A stretch of DNA of 39,719 bases. Origin: Stentor coeruleus (lineage: Eukaryota; Ciliophora; Heterotrichea; Heterotrichida; Stentoridae). Shown here piece after piece: positions 1 to 10,800 of this stretch. Below the pieces are notes generated by a model. That model did not search any database, was not told the DNA's origin, and saw nothing but the letters and a program-made list of their open reading frames with translations. Location: assembly GCA_001970955.1 (NCBI GenBank), contig MPUH01000694.1, forward strand, positions 1-39,719, written 5' to 3'. Position 1 is the first letter of the stretch. Each line of letters starts with the position of its first letter. Both the position numbers and the translations under genes were made by a program.

Positions 1-33
1 GTAATATTTTTATCAGAATAACATAAAAGCATT

Positions 34-52
34 CCTAACACCCTAACACCCT
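34..52. repeat. Short CCCTAACA-type repeat, about 2.3 units
   Basis: The sequence reads CCTAACACCCTAACACCCT, just over two copies of an 8-nt unit. I recall, without being able to check, that Stentor telomeres are built of a unit of this kind. The run is short and follows 33 nt of ordinary sequence, so it is not a telomere as it stands. In C-rich DNA it may be chance. Confidence 0.4.
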
Positions 53-203
53 TTTTATAATTTTCTAAAACCAAACTTATAAAAAATTTGATTAAAAATT
101 GCTCTTAATAAACCTAAGAAAGTAAATTTATTTACATAATAACGACTTATATTATAACTCACACACTATAAAATATTTCATAAAATATAAATTAAATCTA
201 TTC

Positions 204-328
204 ACTTAGCATTAAATTAATACTAAATGTAAAATTCTTACACCAATTTCCTATAAAAAAGTCCTNACTTAGCATTAAATTAATACTAAATGTAAAATTC
301 TTACACCAATTTCCTATAAAAAAGTCCT
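204..328. repeat. Exact 62-bp direct repeat flanking a single N
   Basis: Positions 204-265 and 267-328 are identical and separated only by the N at 266. This is the pattern of two contig ends joined without merging their overlap, so one copy is probably an assembly artefact. Confidence 0.9.
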
Positions 329-464
329 CTAAATTTTTATTTCCTAACCTAATCTTAATTTAATAAAAACTATCAATTAAGCCTAAACATTTAAAAGCCA
401 AAAGTTAAAAAATTCTCAATCAAATACACTTATAAAAACCCTTAAAATATTTTACTTTCTTCCA

Positions 465-1802
465 TCATAACATTTTACTATCTCCTTCTATCACATTTTC
501 CTTTTTCCTAACTTCTTTAATAGTCCCAACAGCTACAACCCTAACAAAATCACTAACAACAATTCTTCCAAGATTCGGATTTTCAGTAAAAGTTTCAACA
601 CACATTTTCTGTTTAGGAACTAACTCAACAATCGCCATATCTCCACATTCAAGATATTCTGGCTTTAATTCATTAACAATCCCAGTTTTTCTATCAATTT
701 TCATTATCAATTCATTAAACCTACAAGCAATCTGCGCTGTATGACAATAAACTAAAGATGTATAACCAACAGAAATCAGATTTGAGCAATTAATAATCGT
801 AATTTCAGCAATAAAACTTATACATTCTTGTATCGGATCGCATTCAGGATCACATAAAATCATACCACTTTTTATATTAAAATAATCAACATTAAACCCA
901 ACAAAATCCCCAGGAAATGCAGTATCAATATTTTCATTATGCATTTCAATAGATTTTATTCTAGTCTTAATCCCTGATGGAGCTAAAGATACTGTCATAC
1001 CAGATTTTAATATACCAGTTTGAATACAGCCTATAGGGACAATACCAATCCCTTTAATATTATAAACTTGCATTATAGGTATACGTAAAGGTTTGTTTTC
1101 AAAACGTTTTGGAGGGGTTATTCGATTAAGAGTTTCAATAAAAGTTGGGCCATTATACCAAGATAAATTTACAGAAGGCTCTATTAAATTATCCCCACAA
1201 ACACCTGAAATAGGGACAAAAAATATATTTTCTGAAGTGAAACCAATTCTTTGTAGGTACTCAGATAATATAAATTTTATATCATTATATCTATTTTCTG
1301 ACCAATTACAAGACTTACAATCCATTTTGCTTATACAGACAACAATTTGACTTATACCAAGAGAAAATGCTATAAAGGCAAGATTTTTTGTATGACCCCA
1401 AGTATCTATACTTGCTTCAAATTCTCCTTGAGCTGCTGATACTATGAGAACAACTATATCAGCTTGAGAAATCCCTCCGATTACTTTTTTAATAAATTTG
1501 TTATGGCCTGGGGTATCGATTATTGTATAAAAAAATTTTGGAGTTTGGAGTTTTCTGATTGATACATCTATTGATATGCCACGATACCTTTCATTTAGTG
1601 ATGTGTCTAAGATCCATGCATATTTGTATGTATAACCGTGACAAGCGCATTCACCCATATCGCATAAGTCTTTATTGATCTTTTCCCAAGTTTTTTTGTC
1701 AACACCACCGTATTTAAGCATCAAATGACCGATTAAAGTTGATTTACCAGTGTCGATATGGCCTATTATTGCTGCTTTTATATGGATTTTAGATCTTGAC
1801 AT
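465..1802 (-). CDS. Divergent eEF1A-like translation GTPase
   Basis: A 445-residue intact frame collinear with eEF1A, encoded head to head with the canonical gene that starts at 2732. The P-loop (GHIDTGKST, 14-22), switch I (RGISIDV) and DTPGH (96-100, with its catalytic-type His) are present, and domains 2 and 3 align throughout. Differences from the neighbour are marked. The guanine-specificity motif reads SKMD (158-161) instead of NKMD. Five extra residues with two Cys and a His sit before switch I (about 51-60). The conserved TREH segment is TKNL, and the Lys-rich C-terminus is absent. The lack of stops or frameshifts argues for a functional paralogue rather than a pseudogene. It lacks the N-terminal extension usual in eRF3 and Hbs1, so a duplicated eEF1A is the simplest reading. 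Its role is unknown. Confidence 0.85.
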   Translation of the reverse strand: MSRSKIHIKAAIIGHIDTGKSTLIGHLMLKYGGVDKKTWEKINKDLCDMGECACHGYTYKYAWILDTSLNERYRGISIDVSIRKLQTPKFFYTIIDTPGHNKFIKKVIGGISQADIVVLIVSAAQGEFEASIDTWGHTKNLAFIAFSLGISQIVVCISKMDCKSCNWSENRYNDIKFILSEYLQRIGFTSENIFFVPISGVCGDNLIEPSVNLSWYNGPTFIETLNRITPPKRFENKPLRIPIMQVYNIKGIGIVPIGCIQTGILKSGMTVSLAPSGIKTRIKSIEMHNENIDTAFPGDFVGFNVDYFNIKSGMILCDPECDPIQECISFIAEITIINCSNLISVGYTSLVYCHTAQIACRFNELIMKIDRKTGIVNELKPEYLECGDMAIVELVPKQKMCVETFTENPNLGRIVVSDFVRVVAVGTIKEVRKKENVIEGDSKML

Positions 1803-2731
1803 TTTGATGAATATTATATAATATATTTTCTCATTATGGGAATACGGACTTTGCTTATTTGAGATTTTTCATTAAGAATATAAGATTTTGGTTTTTAAAG
1901 TTCTTGTTTTTTTTTAAATAGGAATAGGATTGATTTTAATATGATATCTAAAATTTTTAGAACTTGTAAATAAAATGGATATTTTATTATTATGCTTATG
2001 TTTTAATTTGTATTTATATTAAATGAATTGCAAGGTATTAGCTTTTATCTTCTACCTTAGAGGATTTCGATTACAAAAACCTATTTTTTTTTTCTGTCAA
2101 AATTTTTTTTTTAAGCTTTGGAGGCTATCATATCAACCCCGTAGTTTACATAAAAAGCTAATCTTTGCATCCATAGCAAAAGCTTTTTCCTTATGATTTT
2201 CCATTTAAAAAATATATATAACCATATATAAGATCCTATCGGTATAGTTAATATTTTCCAAAAATCTCTAGCATCTCTCTTCCTAATCATCTATTTGTCA
2301 TAATATCATTTTTCCTATATCTTATCTAACCAAAATCAATCATCTAATAGCATTCTCCTCTTACTTAAACTATATCCACCTACAACCCCCACTCTTATCA
2401 GAAATTTTTTCTACATCTCATCACCCCTCCAAATCCTCCCTACTCACTTCTCTCTTTCTTTTAACAATAAACTCTTATCATCATCCTCATAATCCTTATA
2501 TTCCTTCCTAAAAACTAAAATTTTTTTTTGCACCAAGTTCAAGTCCTTATACAACATCTACTATCTCAAAACTACAAATATTTCTTTAAACCTAACATAA
2601 AAGTGTCCTAACAAATCTTAATCTACTAAAAACTCAAATTCCATGATGGGGAAAATATTTTTCTTCACAGCTGGATTTCCGTTGGTCGAAATAAATATAA
2701 AAAGGCAAAATGTATATTCTAAATAATAAAA
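1803..2731. other. Divergent intergenic region between the two eEF1A-type genes
   Basis: No gene was seen in these 929 bases. The + strand is G-rich near 1803-2000 and strongly C-rich, G-poor from about 2340. The skew therefore flips inside the region, as expected if it carries two divergent 5' flanks. The block from 2340 to 2600 is pyrimidine-rich. Confidence 0.6.
2696..2705 (+). promoter_or_regulatory. TATA-box-like element of eEF1A
   Basis: TATAAAAAGG ends 26 bases before the eEF1A ATG at 2732. If used, it would imply a very short 5' UTR. It is a motif match in AT-rich DNA only, and no equally clear element was seen before the other genes inspected. Confidence 0.35.
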
Positions 2732-4093
2732 ATGGGCAAAGAGAAGATTCACGTTAACCTCGTGGTTATCGGTCACGTCGACTCTGGTAAATCTACCACA
2801 ACAGGGCATTTGATCTACAAGTGTGGAGGTATTGATAAGAGAACTATAGAAAAGTTCGAGAAAGAAGCTAGTGAAATGGGTAAATCATCATTCAAGTATG
2901 CATGGGTTCTTGATAAGCTTAAGGCTGAAAGAGAACGTGGTATTACTATTGATATTTCCCTATTCAAATTCCAAACTGAAAAGTTTTATTTTACTATTAT
3001 TGATGCCCCAGGACATAGAGATTTTATTAAGAATATGATCACTGGTACTTCACAAGCTGATGTTGCTATTCTTATCGTAGCTTCAGGTAAAGGTGAATTC
3101 GAAGCTGGTATTGGTAAGAATGGTCAAACTAGAGAACATGGTCTATTAGCTTTCACCCTTGGTGTTAAACAAATGATTGTTGGTGTTAACAAAATGGACG
3201 ACAAATCATGCAACTGGTCTCAATCAAGATACGAAGAAATCAAAAGCGAAGTTTCTCAGTACTTAAAAAAAGTTGGCTATAATCCAGATAAAATTCCTTT
3301 CATTCCTCTTTCAGGATGGCTAGGTGATAATATGATTGAATCATCACCAAATCTTCCTTGGTACAATGGTCCAACCCTTCTTGGAGCACTTGATATGATC
3401 ATCCCTCCTAAACGTCATTCTGATAAACCCCTTCGTCTTCCAATTCAAGATGTATACAAGATTTCTGGTATAGGTACAGTTCCAGTAGGTCGTGTTGAAA
3501 CTGGTTCAATTAAAGCTGGAATGGTTGTAGTCTTTGCCCCATCAGGAGTTACAACTGAAGTTAAATCTGTAGAAATGCATCATGAAACCTTAGAAGTTGC
3601 TAATCCTGGTGATAATGTCGGGTTTAATATTAAAAACGTTTCAGTTAAAGATATTAAAAGAGGATATGTTGCTTCTGATACTAAAGCTGACCCTGCTAAA
3701 GAATGTGAAAATTTCACTGCACAAGTTATTGTTTTAAATCATCCTGGTCAAATATCTGCTGGTTATACCCCAGTACTTGATTGTCATACTGCTCATATTG
3801 CTTGTAGATTTCATGTTATTCAAAAGAAAATTGATAGAAGAACTGGTGCTTCATTAGAGGATGAACCAAAAGCTATTAAGAGTGGAGATGCTGCTATGAT
3901 TGTTTTGGTACCAAGTAAGAATATGTGTGTTGAAACTTTTACTGAATATCCACCACTTGGAAGATTTGCTGTTAGAGATATGAGACAGACTGTTGCTGTG
4001 GGAATCATTAAGGAAGTTAAGAAGAAAGAGCCTGGCTCAGCTGCCCCTGGAAAAGTTGGTGCTGCTGCTGTTGGTGGAAAGAAAAAGAAGTAA
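2732..4093 (+). CDS. EEF1A: Translation elongation factor eEF1A
   Basis: The 453-residue GTPase that delivers aminoacyl-tRNA to the ribosomal A site; its length is typical of eukaryotic eEF1A. All nucleotide-binding motifs are canonical: P-loop GHVDSGKS (14-21), [10 protein letters not shown] in switch I, DAPGH (91-95), NKMD (153-156) and SGW in G5. Beta-barrel domains 2 and 3 follow, with conserved blocks such as [20 protein letters not shown] and [19 protein letters not shown], and a Lys-rich tail ending GKKKK. The first ATG follows a TATA-like element. The frame is uninterrupted with no sign of an intron. Codon choice looks less AT-biased than in the neighbours, fitting a highly expressed gene. 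A divergent paralogue lies upstream on the opposite strand. Confidence 0.98.
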   Translation: MGKEKIHVNLVVIGHVDSGKSTTTGHLIYKCGGIDKRTIEKFEKEASEMGKSSFKYAWVLDKLKAERERGITIDISLFKFQTEKFYFTIIDAPGHRDFIKNMITGTSQADVAILIVASGKGEFEAGIGKNGQTREHGLLAFTLGVKQMIVGVNKMDDKSCNWSQSRYEEIKSEVSQYLKKVGYNPDKIPFIPLSGWLGDNMIESSPNLPWYNGPTLLGALDMIIPPKRHSDKPLRLPIQDVYKISGIGTVPVGRVETGSIKAGMVVVFAPSGVTTEVKSVEMHHETLEVANPGDNVGFNIKNVSVKDIKRGYVASDTKADPAKECENFTAQVIVLNHPGQISAGYTPVLDCHTAHIACRFHVIQKKIDRRTGASLEDEPKAIKSGDAAMIVLVPSKNMCVETFTEYPPLGRFAVRDMRQTVAVGIIKEVKKKEPGSAAPGKVGAAAVGGKKKK

Positions 4094-4916
4094 ATAATAG
4101 ATTTTTTTACAGTTTGGCTTTTTATTTTATGGGTTTTGTGTATGAGTTAAACATGTAATTTGAGATAGTTTTTTATTTAAGGGTTTTTTCATTGGTAATT
4201 TAGATATTTTTATGATATCAACTATATTTTTCAACCAAATACTCAACTTATATTTTTATATTTGATTGCTTTTCCGCATTGATTTGGATTATAAATCATC
4301 TTTGGTTCATATTTATATTATTTAATTGAATTTTCTACCCTTTAAAATACTCTCTATATGCTTGCTATTATTACTTAGCTAATTTTATCAAATATCATTC
4401 TTATACAATATCGTGTAGATTTTTCAATCTTATCAAACTTTTAAGTCATCAATAGCATTTATATCAAATACTTTCTAAAAAAATAATATGTTTCTGCAAT
4501 AAAAACAACAGAGTAAATAATAAATGAAGTTTGATAATTTTAATTCTTTTATAAGTCTTGCATGCATTTTGCTTTTAAATTAGGAATATTATTAGTAATG
4601 TTTATTACTAATTTTTTGTGGATATAAAATATGTTAAGTTTAAAACAAGTTGATAATAATTTTTAAAATATGCTCCCAAGGGTTTATAAATATAATATAT
4701 TTTATAAATAAAACTCATCTAAAAAAAATATCCTACTATTCCTTCCACTACAAAGCTTATCGAAATTAAGTATAATATTTTCTGTATTATAAACACTAAA
4801 CCAAGTTTTTCTTTATAAAAATGTATGTATTATGATATAATAATACAAAATGCTAGAAAACCTTTTATCACTAATCGGATTTAAAAGACACAGAGAAGAN
4901 ACTATAATAATACAAA
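4094..4916. other. Intergenic between eEF1A and the RING gene
   Basis: No coding or RNA gene was recognised. The part just after eEF1A is G/T-rich and the part before the RING gene is richer in C. The right end contains the extra copy of the RING gene 5' end created by the N-linked duplication (4836-4899). Confidence 0.55.
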
Positions 4917-4966
4917 ATGCTAGAAAACCTTTTATCACTAATCGGATTTAAAAGACACAGAGAAGA
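4836..4966. repeat. 64-bp direct repeat around N, duplicating the RING gene start
   Basis: Positions 4836-4899 and 4903-4966 are identical, separated by N (4900) and two bases. Each copy includes the ATG and first codons of the RING gene. Only the second copy runs on into an open frame, so the first is probably an unmerged contig end and not a truncated gene. Confidence 0.88.
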
Positions 4967-5516
4967 ATATTCCGAAGAGAATCCTAAAAGCAAACTTTGC
5001 AAATGTCCAATCTGTACTGACTTAATGGTTAAATGCACCCTTACCACTTGCGGACACACATTTTGCCAATACTGTCTAGAGCAGTCGATGATATATTCAT
5101 CATTATGTCCTTTGTGTCGTAAAAATCTCAAACCAAACTCTTCAATTCCTTGTAAGGCTTTAGACTCTTTTATTCGTAGCCAGTTATCAAACAAACAAAA
5201 AGAATACTATAAGCTACGTATGGAGTTAACAGCAAAATGGAATCAAGATAAGAAACTCAGGAACTCAGCTGTAGGAATGAAAGTAGATGTTTTAGACACA
5301 GAAGGAATCTGGTGCTCGGCTGTGATTCGTCTCAAAATCGACAAAGGAGAAAATTTCCCTTTTCTTTATATACATTATGCTGGATGGGATAGCTCTTATG
5401 ATGAAATCATATCAGAAGACTCGTATAGAATTGCCCCAGCTGGGTTTTATACATCAAAAAATATCCCAAGATATCGTGAGGGAATTAATTTAGCTGATGT
5501 GGAAGCTGAAATTTGA
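4917..5516 (+). CDS. RING-finger protein with C-terminal Tudor/chromo-barrel-like domain
   Basis: A 199-residue protein. A C3HC4 RING finger occupies residues 30-67 (C30, C33, C45, H47, C50, C53, C64, C67), with the usual CGHTFC core. Residues 119-179 resemble a Tudor-knot or chromo-barrel fold: a start like VGMKVDV, an IWCSAVI strand, then YIHYAGWDSSYDE and a terminal RIAP-GFYT block. RING fingers of this type usually make E3 ubiquitin ligases, and the second domain often reads methylated histones, so a chromatin-linked E3 is a reasonable inference. The 4917 start is preferred over the identical ATG at 4850, whose frame runs into the N. The gene ends with TGA. Confidence 0.85.
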   Translation: MLENLLSLIGFKRHREEYSEENPKSKLCKCPICTDLMVKCTLTTCGHTFCQYCLEQSMIYSSLCPLCRKNLKPNSSIPCKALDSFIRSQLSNKQKEYYKLRMELTAKWNQDKKLRNSAVGMKVDVLDTEGIWCSAVIRLKIDKGENFPFLYIHYAGWDSSYDEIISEDSYRIAPAGFYTSKNIPRYREGINLADVEAEI

Positions 5517-6384
5517 GATATTGTTTAGATAATTAAAGTAATTATTCGATTAAATTGGAAGGATTAGAGAGGATTGAAAGAAAATTTATGGGTTAGAAGT
5601 TTGGTGCTTTTTTTTGAAGGTTTGATTAGATGGGGGGATCTGGAATTTGGAAAGTATGGAGTTTTAAAATTTTAAAGTTGATGTTGGTGATAAAATAATG
5701 GGTTTATATAGAAAAGAAAGAAGTGGTTTAGATTTAGGTGGTTTATGTTTTGCTTACTTTTGCATATAGATTTGTGTGAGTTTTTATATTGATTTTGGAT
5801 AGGATAATATGCTTGGAAGTGGTGATTTTATGAAAAATATAGAGTTGATGATTTATATTTTGAAGTGATAGGGTTATCAAAATTATTTTTGGTTATTTGT
5901 TTTGTAAAACTTAATATCTCTTTATGATTACACTACAAATAGTTTATGTTTGTTTATGTCAAAATAAGTTTTTAGATTGTAATTATTTTGATTATCATAA
6001 TATGATGGTAAATATAAATATAAATGTAAATACAAATACAAATACAAATACAAAATCAGATTAGGCTATCAGGCATAAATTAAGCAACTAAATTAACAGA
6101 TGGAAGTATTAACATTATATAGCTTAATTTTATATGTAAGCATAAATAAATCATACTCATCTATACAAAATTTTAATAATCTAAAAAATTTTTTTTTATT
6201 AGTGAAATATCTTTACAAAGTACTTTCGTAGCCGTTTCTTAAAAAATCATCATCTTTAAGCACATCCCTAGCTTTTAATAACCTTATCTAATATTTTAAC
6301 AACCTAACCTTTCTACTTTTTATATAACTTTATCTTAAAACTAACAACTTTCTTTTGCACCCAAAGACAGGCTCTAATAAAAAC
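5517..6384. other. Intergenic between RING and CK1-like genes
   Basis: No gene was seen. The left half is G-rich (positions 5641-5760 have 30 G and 2 C by hand count). The right end is C-rich (6241-6360 have 27 C and 3 G). A short hexanucleotide-like tandem repeat lies near 6010-6055. Confidence 0.6.
6010..6055. repeat. Short tandem repeat of AAATAY units
   Basis: About seven near-identical 6-nt units, first AAATAT/AAATGT variants and then AAATAC, ending before AAATCAG. It is an ordinary AT-rich microsatellite. Confidence 0.75.
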
Positions 6385-7686
6385 ATGGAAACCAAAAAAA
6401 CGATCATCGACAATCGCTTCAAACTCCTAAACAAACTTGGAGAAAGCAAATCAAGCGAAATCTACAAAGCCTTAGACCTAACCTCAAACACTCAAGTTGC
6501 CCTAAAATTCGAAACAATCCAAAATCGTCAGCAATTCCCAGTTGAAATCCAAGCTTTAACAAATTTATCCACAATCAAAGGTATACCTAAACTTTTAGCA
6601 ACAGGTGCTTTTAACAATAAGCAATACCTTGTTATGCAACTTTTAGATTCAAACCTAGAATCCAAATTCAAAAAATATAACAACAAATTTTCTTTAAATT
6701 GTGTAACATCAATAGGTCTTCAGATGATAGAATTACTTAAAAACTTACATGATATGAATTATATACACAGGGATATTAAACCTGCGAATATTATGACAGG
6801 AAAAAAATCTAAAGGAGAAAATTTATTATTATATCTTATAGACTTTGGGATAAGTAAAAAATATAGAGATCCAATAACAAAACAACATTCTTTATATGCG
6901 GAAAAAAGATCGATAATAGGGAGTATAACATATTCATCTTTAAATGCACATCTTGGTATAGAACAAAGTAGAAGGGATGATTTAGAAGCTTGTATGAATG
7001 TTTTGGTATATTTTCTTAAAGGGAAACTACCTTGGGAATGTTCAGAGCAGGAGATAAGCAATTATTTTATTGTGGGAATTATGAAAAAAGCTACAATTGA
7101 ACAGATATGCAAGGATTGTCCAAGTGAATTTGTTGAGATGCTTAAGTATTTGAGGTCTTTACATTTCCAAGACAGACCAAATTATGATTATTTACTTGAA
7201 ATTATCAATAGAATTCATACAAATAGCAATTTTAGCCTACATTTTGATTGGACTCATAAAACTAAGAAAACTGGAAATGATGATTTTTTAGCTGTCGGTC
7301 TTGACAATAAAAGCAACCCCAGAAGAGCATCAGCACAGATAATATTAACTGATATAAATGGGCTTACAAAAAAACAAAATAAAAAGAAATCTAGGAAAGT
7401 TAAAAGTAATAAAGAGTCTGATGAAAGTAATGAGATTAGTTGTGATTCAGATAGTCCATGTCCTTCACCGGTTAGGTTGAAATTATCTAAGAATGAGGAA
7501 GAGAGTAAAAATTTGGCTGAATATAGAATTGTTGTTAATGGAGATATGCATGCTGGGATGAATACTAGAAATGAAGATAGAGAGGAAGATGAAGATGATA
7601 TCCAAGCTTTGTGTAGAAAAGACACAATTAAAGATACAAAATATCCTGAATTTAATGACAGAAAGCATGCTGGTAAGCCTAACTAA
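6385..7686 (+). CDS. Casein kinase 1 family protein kinase
   Basis: A 433-residue Ser/Thr kinase. CK1 hallmarks are clear: HRDIKPAN catalytic loop, LIDFGISKKYRD in place of the usual DFG segment, and HLGIEQSRRDDLEA, a signature nearly unique to CK1. The ATP-anchoring Lys is in VALKFE. The Gly-rich loop is degenerate: LGESKSSEIY keeps one of the three glycines. The tail after the kinase domain (from about 290) is Lys/Ser-rich and then acidic, likely disordered, with an SPCPSP cluster. The start is the first ATG; the frame extends a few codons upstream but only with a non-ATG codon. Ciliates often carry expanded CK1 families, so the specific role cannot be given. Confidence 0.9.
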   Translation: METKKTIIDNRFKLLNKLGESKSSEIYKALDLTSNTQVALKFETIQNRQQFPVEIQALTNLSTIKGIPKLLATGAFNNKQYLVMQLLDSNLESKFKKYNNKFSLNCVTSIGLQMIELLKNLHDMNYIHRDIKPANIMTGKKSKGENLLLYLIDFGISKKYRDPITKQHSLYAEKRSIIGSITYSSLNAHLGIEQSRRDDLEACMNVLVYFLKGKLPWECSEQEISNYFIVGIMKKATIEQICKDCPSEFVEMLKYLRSLHFQDRPNYDYLLEIINRIHTNSNFSLHFDWTHKTKKTGNDDFLAVGLDNKSNPRRASAQIILTDINGLTKKQNKKKSRKVKSNKESDESNEISCDSDSPCPSPVRLKLSKNEEESKNLAEYRIVVNGDMHAGMNTRNEDREEDEDDIQALCRKDTIKDTKYPEFNDRKHAGKPN

Positions 7687-7897
7687 TAAGGCATTACAAA
7701 AACTTCTTAATTAGTTTAGTAAGTTAGTAGGAAATATAAAATTGACTTCCAGTAAAGATTATCTTGATTTTATTAATGACAATTATATCAGCTTGACTAC
7801 ACACAAAAAATATTTTTTTTTCTAATAATTTACTCATTAAAATCATACTATAAAAAAAAATGAACTTTATAACAAAGGAAGATTTCTAATATTATAA

Positions 7898-10800
7898 CTA
7901 AGCTAAATTTTTTCTTATCAACTGTTCTTTTAAACCATCAGCTTCTCTCTGTAGTTCTTGTATCATCTTATTTTTATACTCAATATTTTTCTGTAATTTA
8001 GAAGAGCTTTCCATACGTTTTTTAAGTATATTAAACAAGTATTCAAGAGCTTCATTTTCATCATCTTCTTTAGTCTCATCATGTAAATTGCTCAAATTAT
8101 TACTTTTATTTTTTATCAGCATATCAGCAACACCCAATCTACAAATTTCTTCTGGACCAACTTCTTGATTTTTTCTTTCAGTATCTTTTGGAGATAATCC
8201 TTCATCTTTAGGTTCACCAATACATATAATTCTATCAGATTTACCTATAGGAGTATCACTTCTAGGATTTGTTAGTATTATAGGTTGATCTAATTTTTGC
8301 ATGGTTTTTAATAAAATATCAGGATCTTCATTTGTTGCTGTATATGATTTCGAGAGTATTCCAAGTGGAATAACAGGAGGATTTAAATGAAGTAAATCAC
8401 TAAACAGTTCTCCATACAACACCGGGGCACTTCTTTCAGTAAAATAAAATTTCGGGATTTTTATTGTCCTGATAATTGAGTTCTGTTCAATAGTTTGATT
8501 GTTTTTTTCATTAGAAATAATACCCATAACCCTCAAAATCACATCAAGTAAATCAGAGTTATAATACGTCTGACATATAAAACTATCCAAATTACTAGAA
8601 AAAAACACCTTCCCAGAAACTGCATTTGGCCACAAATTATAAGAATATTTTTTATATTTCCCAACAGGTCTACTTCCCATAAACCTAATAAAACTTTTAT
8701 CAGCTAATTCAACAGTAATCCTAACATGTGGAAAAGAATACTCAATAAGCTTCGTCAATAATATAACCTCAGAATCAGGTGCGATACCATTATTCATCCT
8801 ATTAGGTAATATCAAAGCAGAAAAACAATCTTTTATCGCAGTGTTATAAAGATCTTGGAAGTTCATAGTTTTCCCTTTGAAGTAAAAAACATTTTCAAAC
8901 CTCGCGAATTTTTCCCATTGGATTCCAGGATCAGATTCATTTACTAAACATATTGGTTGATCTGAGTAGACTCTTATAGCTTTTATAAGTAGTTCAAAGC
9001 CTTCTAATGATCCAAATACTAGGATGTGTTTTGATATTTTGCTATTAACATCTTCTTGGACTAAATCTATTATAGAATTTGGGGCAAGATCGCAAGAATA
9101 GTTTTTAGCTGTGAGTTTTATTGTTTGGAAGTTGTGGTTTAAGGCTATTTGTGCATATGATGATGCGGATACTGATCTGTGATTTATATTATCGCTGTAT
9201 TCAGTTATTAAATCTGCGGTGGATTGGTCGCCTGTGATGACAAATACTAGATCGTCTTTTTGGATTTTATAACCTATTGGGTTTATCATGATTTCATATT
9301 TTGACGATATACCGATTAAGCTTTTAACTCCTAAGGTCAGTATACCTTCGCAGTTTTTATATATTATTTCTACAGCTTGGCTAAAATTCATCCCAATAAA
9401 GTAATCTGAAATTTTTACACAATAAATTTCCTGAGAAAGTCCATATACAAAATTAGATATCCATTCAAGGTTATAATCTAAAGAACTGCTTGAACTAAAC
9501 GTTAAATACAATCCACCCATAAGGGTAGAAAATCCTGGGTTATGGATTGATGTTCCCAGAAGACTCATTTTTATTGTTTGAAGAGATACAACAGTATTCC
9601 AAGTACTATTTTCAGTACTCATATTACATTCTATAGGCCTTATTAATTGAACATAAGTTCGAATCAATGGACATTGACCTTGTATCATTCTTGCAAGTAA
9701 TATGGCAAAAGTATCTTGAGACTTAAGATTCTCTTCTAATTGTTCTGTTAAAATAAAAACACTTTCAGCAAGCTCAACATTTGCATTTCTCCAAGTTGTT
9801 GCATGTGAAGGGTTTCCTTCTAAATAAGCCACTTTACCTTCATATCTTGGATCAGTTAAAATACCAATAATTTCTGAAGATGGATATTCTAATCCAATAA
9901 TAATACTATTAGTCGAAACTTCTCCATGATCTGAATGATAAAACTGTGCAAGGAACTGACTTAAAGTTCTAGCTTTATAATTCCCTACAATAATAATATG
10001 CTCTTTAAAATTATACTGCGTATCGTATTTCGAATAATTTCCCATAAGCTGAGTGATTTTCGAAAGCTGGTTTGTAATAATAAAAATAATAAAAAATACC
10101 AAAATCACTGTAAACATTCTTGAAATGGTCATAATAGGAAATATATCCCCATATCCAAGTGTACTTGATGTTACAATCATATAATAAAATGCAGCTAAAA
10201 AATCAAAATTACTTCCATCAGGGTAATAATAAGCACCAGGGAACATATCATTAATCGAATTGACAATCCCTGCACTAATAAAAAGCACTGAAAGCAAAGT
10301 TAAAGATGTAATTAAAATCTGTTTAGAAACTCCTGAGGTATCTACTGTATATTTAAGTTTGTTATTATCATCATCTTCTTCTGATATAACTTCTAAAGTC
10401 TTAAATAATCTTAATATTCTCAATGATCTAAATACCCTTAGTACTCTGAAATAATTCATTTTAATACCAAATGAATTTCCAAAGTATTCTAAATAAACTG
10501 GGATTATGGTAAGATAATCAATAAGACTTCCATAGCTTAATAAATACTCGATTCTTTTATCAGCCATTATAACATGAACAGCCCAATCAGTTAGAAATAC
10601 AGATGCTATAGTTACATCTAGGTTAGTATAAATATCTTTGTAATCGTTTTCTAGATATGTTGCTGAAACATATTCGATACATGCTAGGATTGTTATAGAA
10701 ATTTCAAAGATGTCACCGAAGATACCTATGGAGTTTAGGTAGATTTTTATGAAAGATGCGGTTTTTAGGAAGGAGTTTTTCATGTGGGCGATGTGCTGTT

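Larger units (their letters stand above)
1..464. other. Intergenic, 3' flank of eEF1A-like gene
   Basis: No credible gene was seen. The + strand is C-rich and G-poor, as expected downstream of a minus-strand gene in this window. It holds a short CCCTAACA-like run near position 34 and the first N-linked duplication (204-328). Confidence 0.6.

Noticed and set aside
1636-1650. The five-residue insertion in the eEF1A-like gene as an unspliced 15-nt intron
   Set aside because: No GTA...AG window of 15 nt fits the inserted bases, so it is treated as a real insertion.
7671-7690. GTAAG...AAG at the end of the CK1-like gene as an intron
   Set aside because: The candidate would be 18 nt rather than 15 and gives no conserved continuation; the TAA stop is kept.
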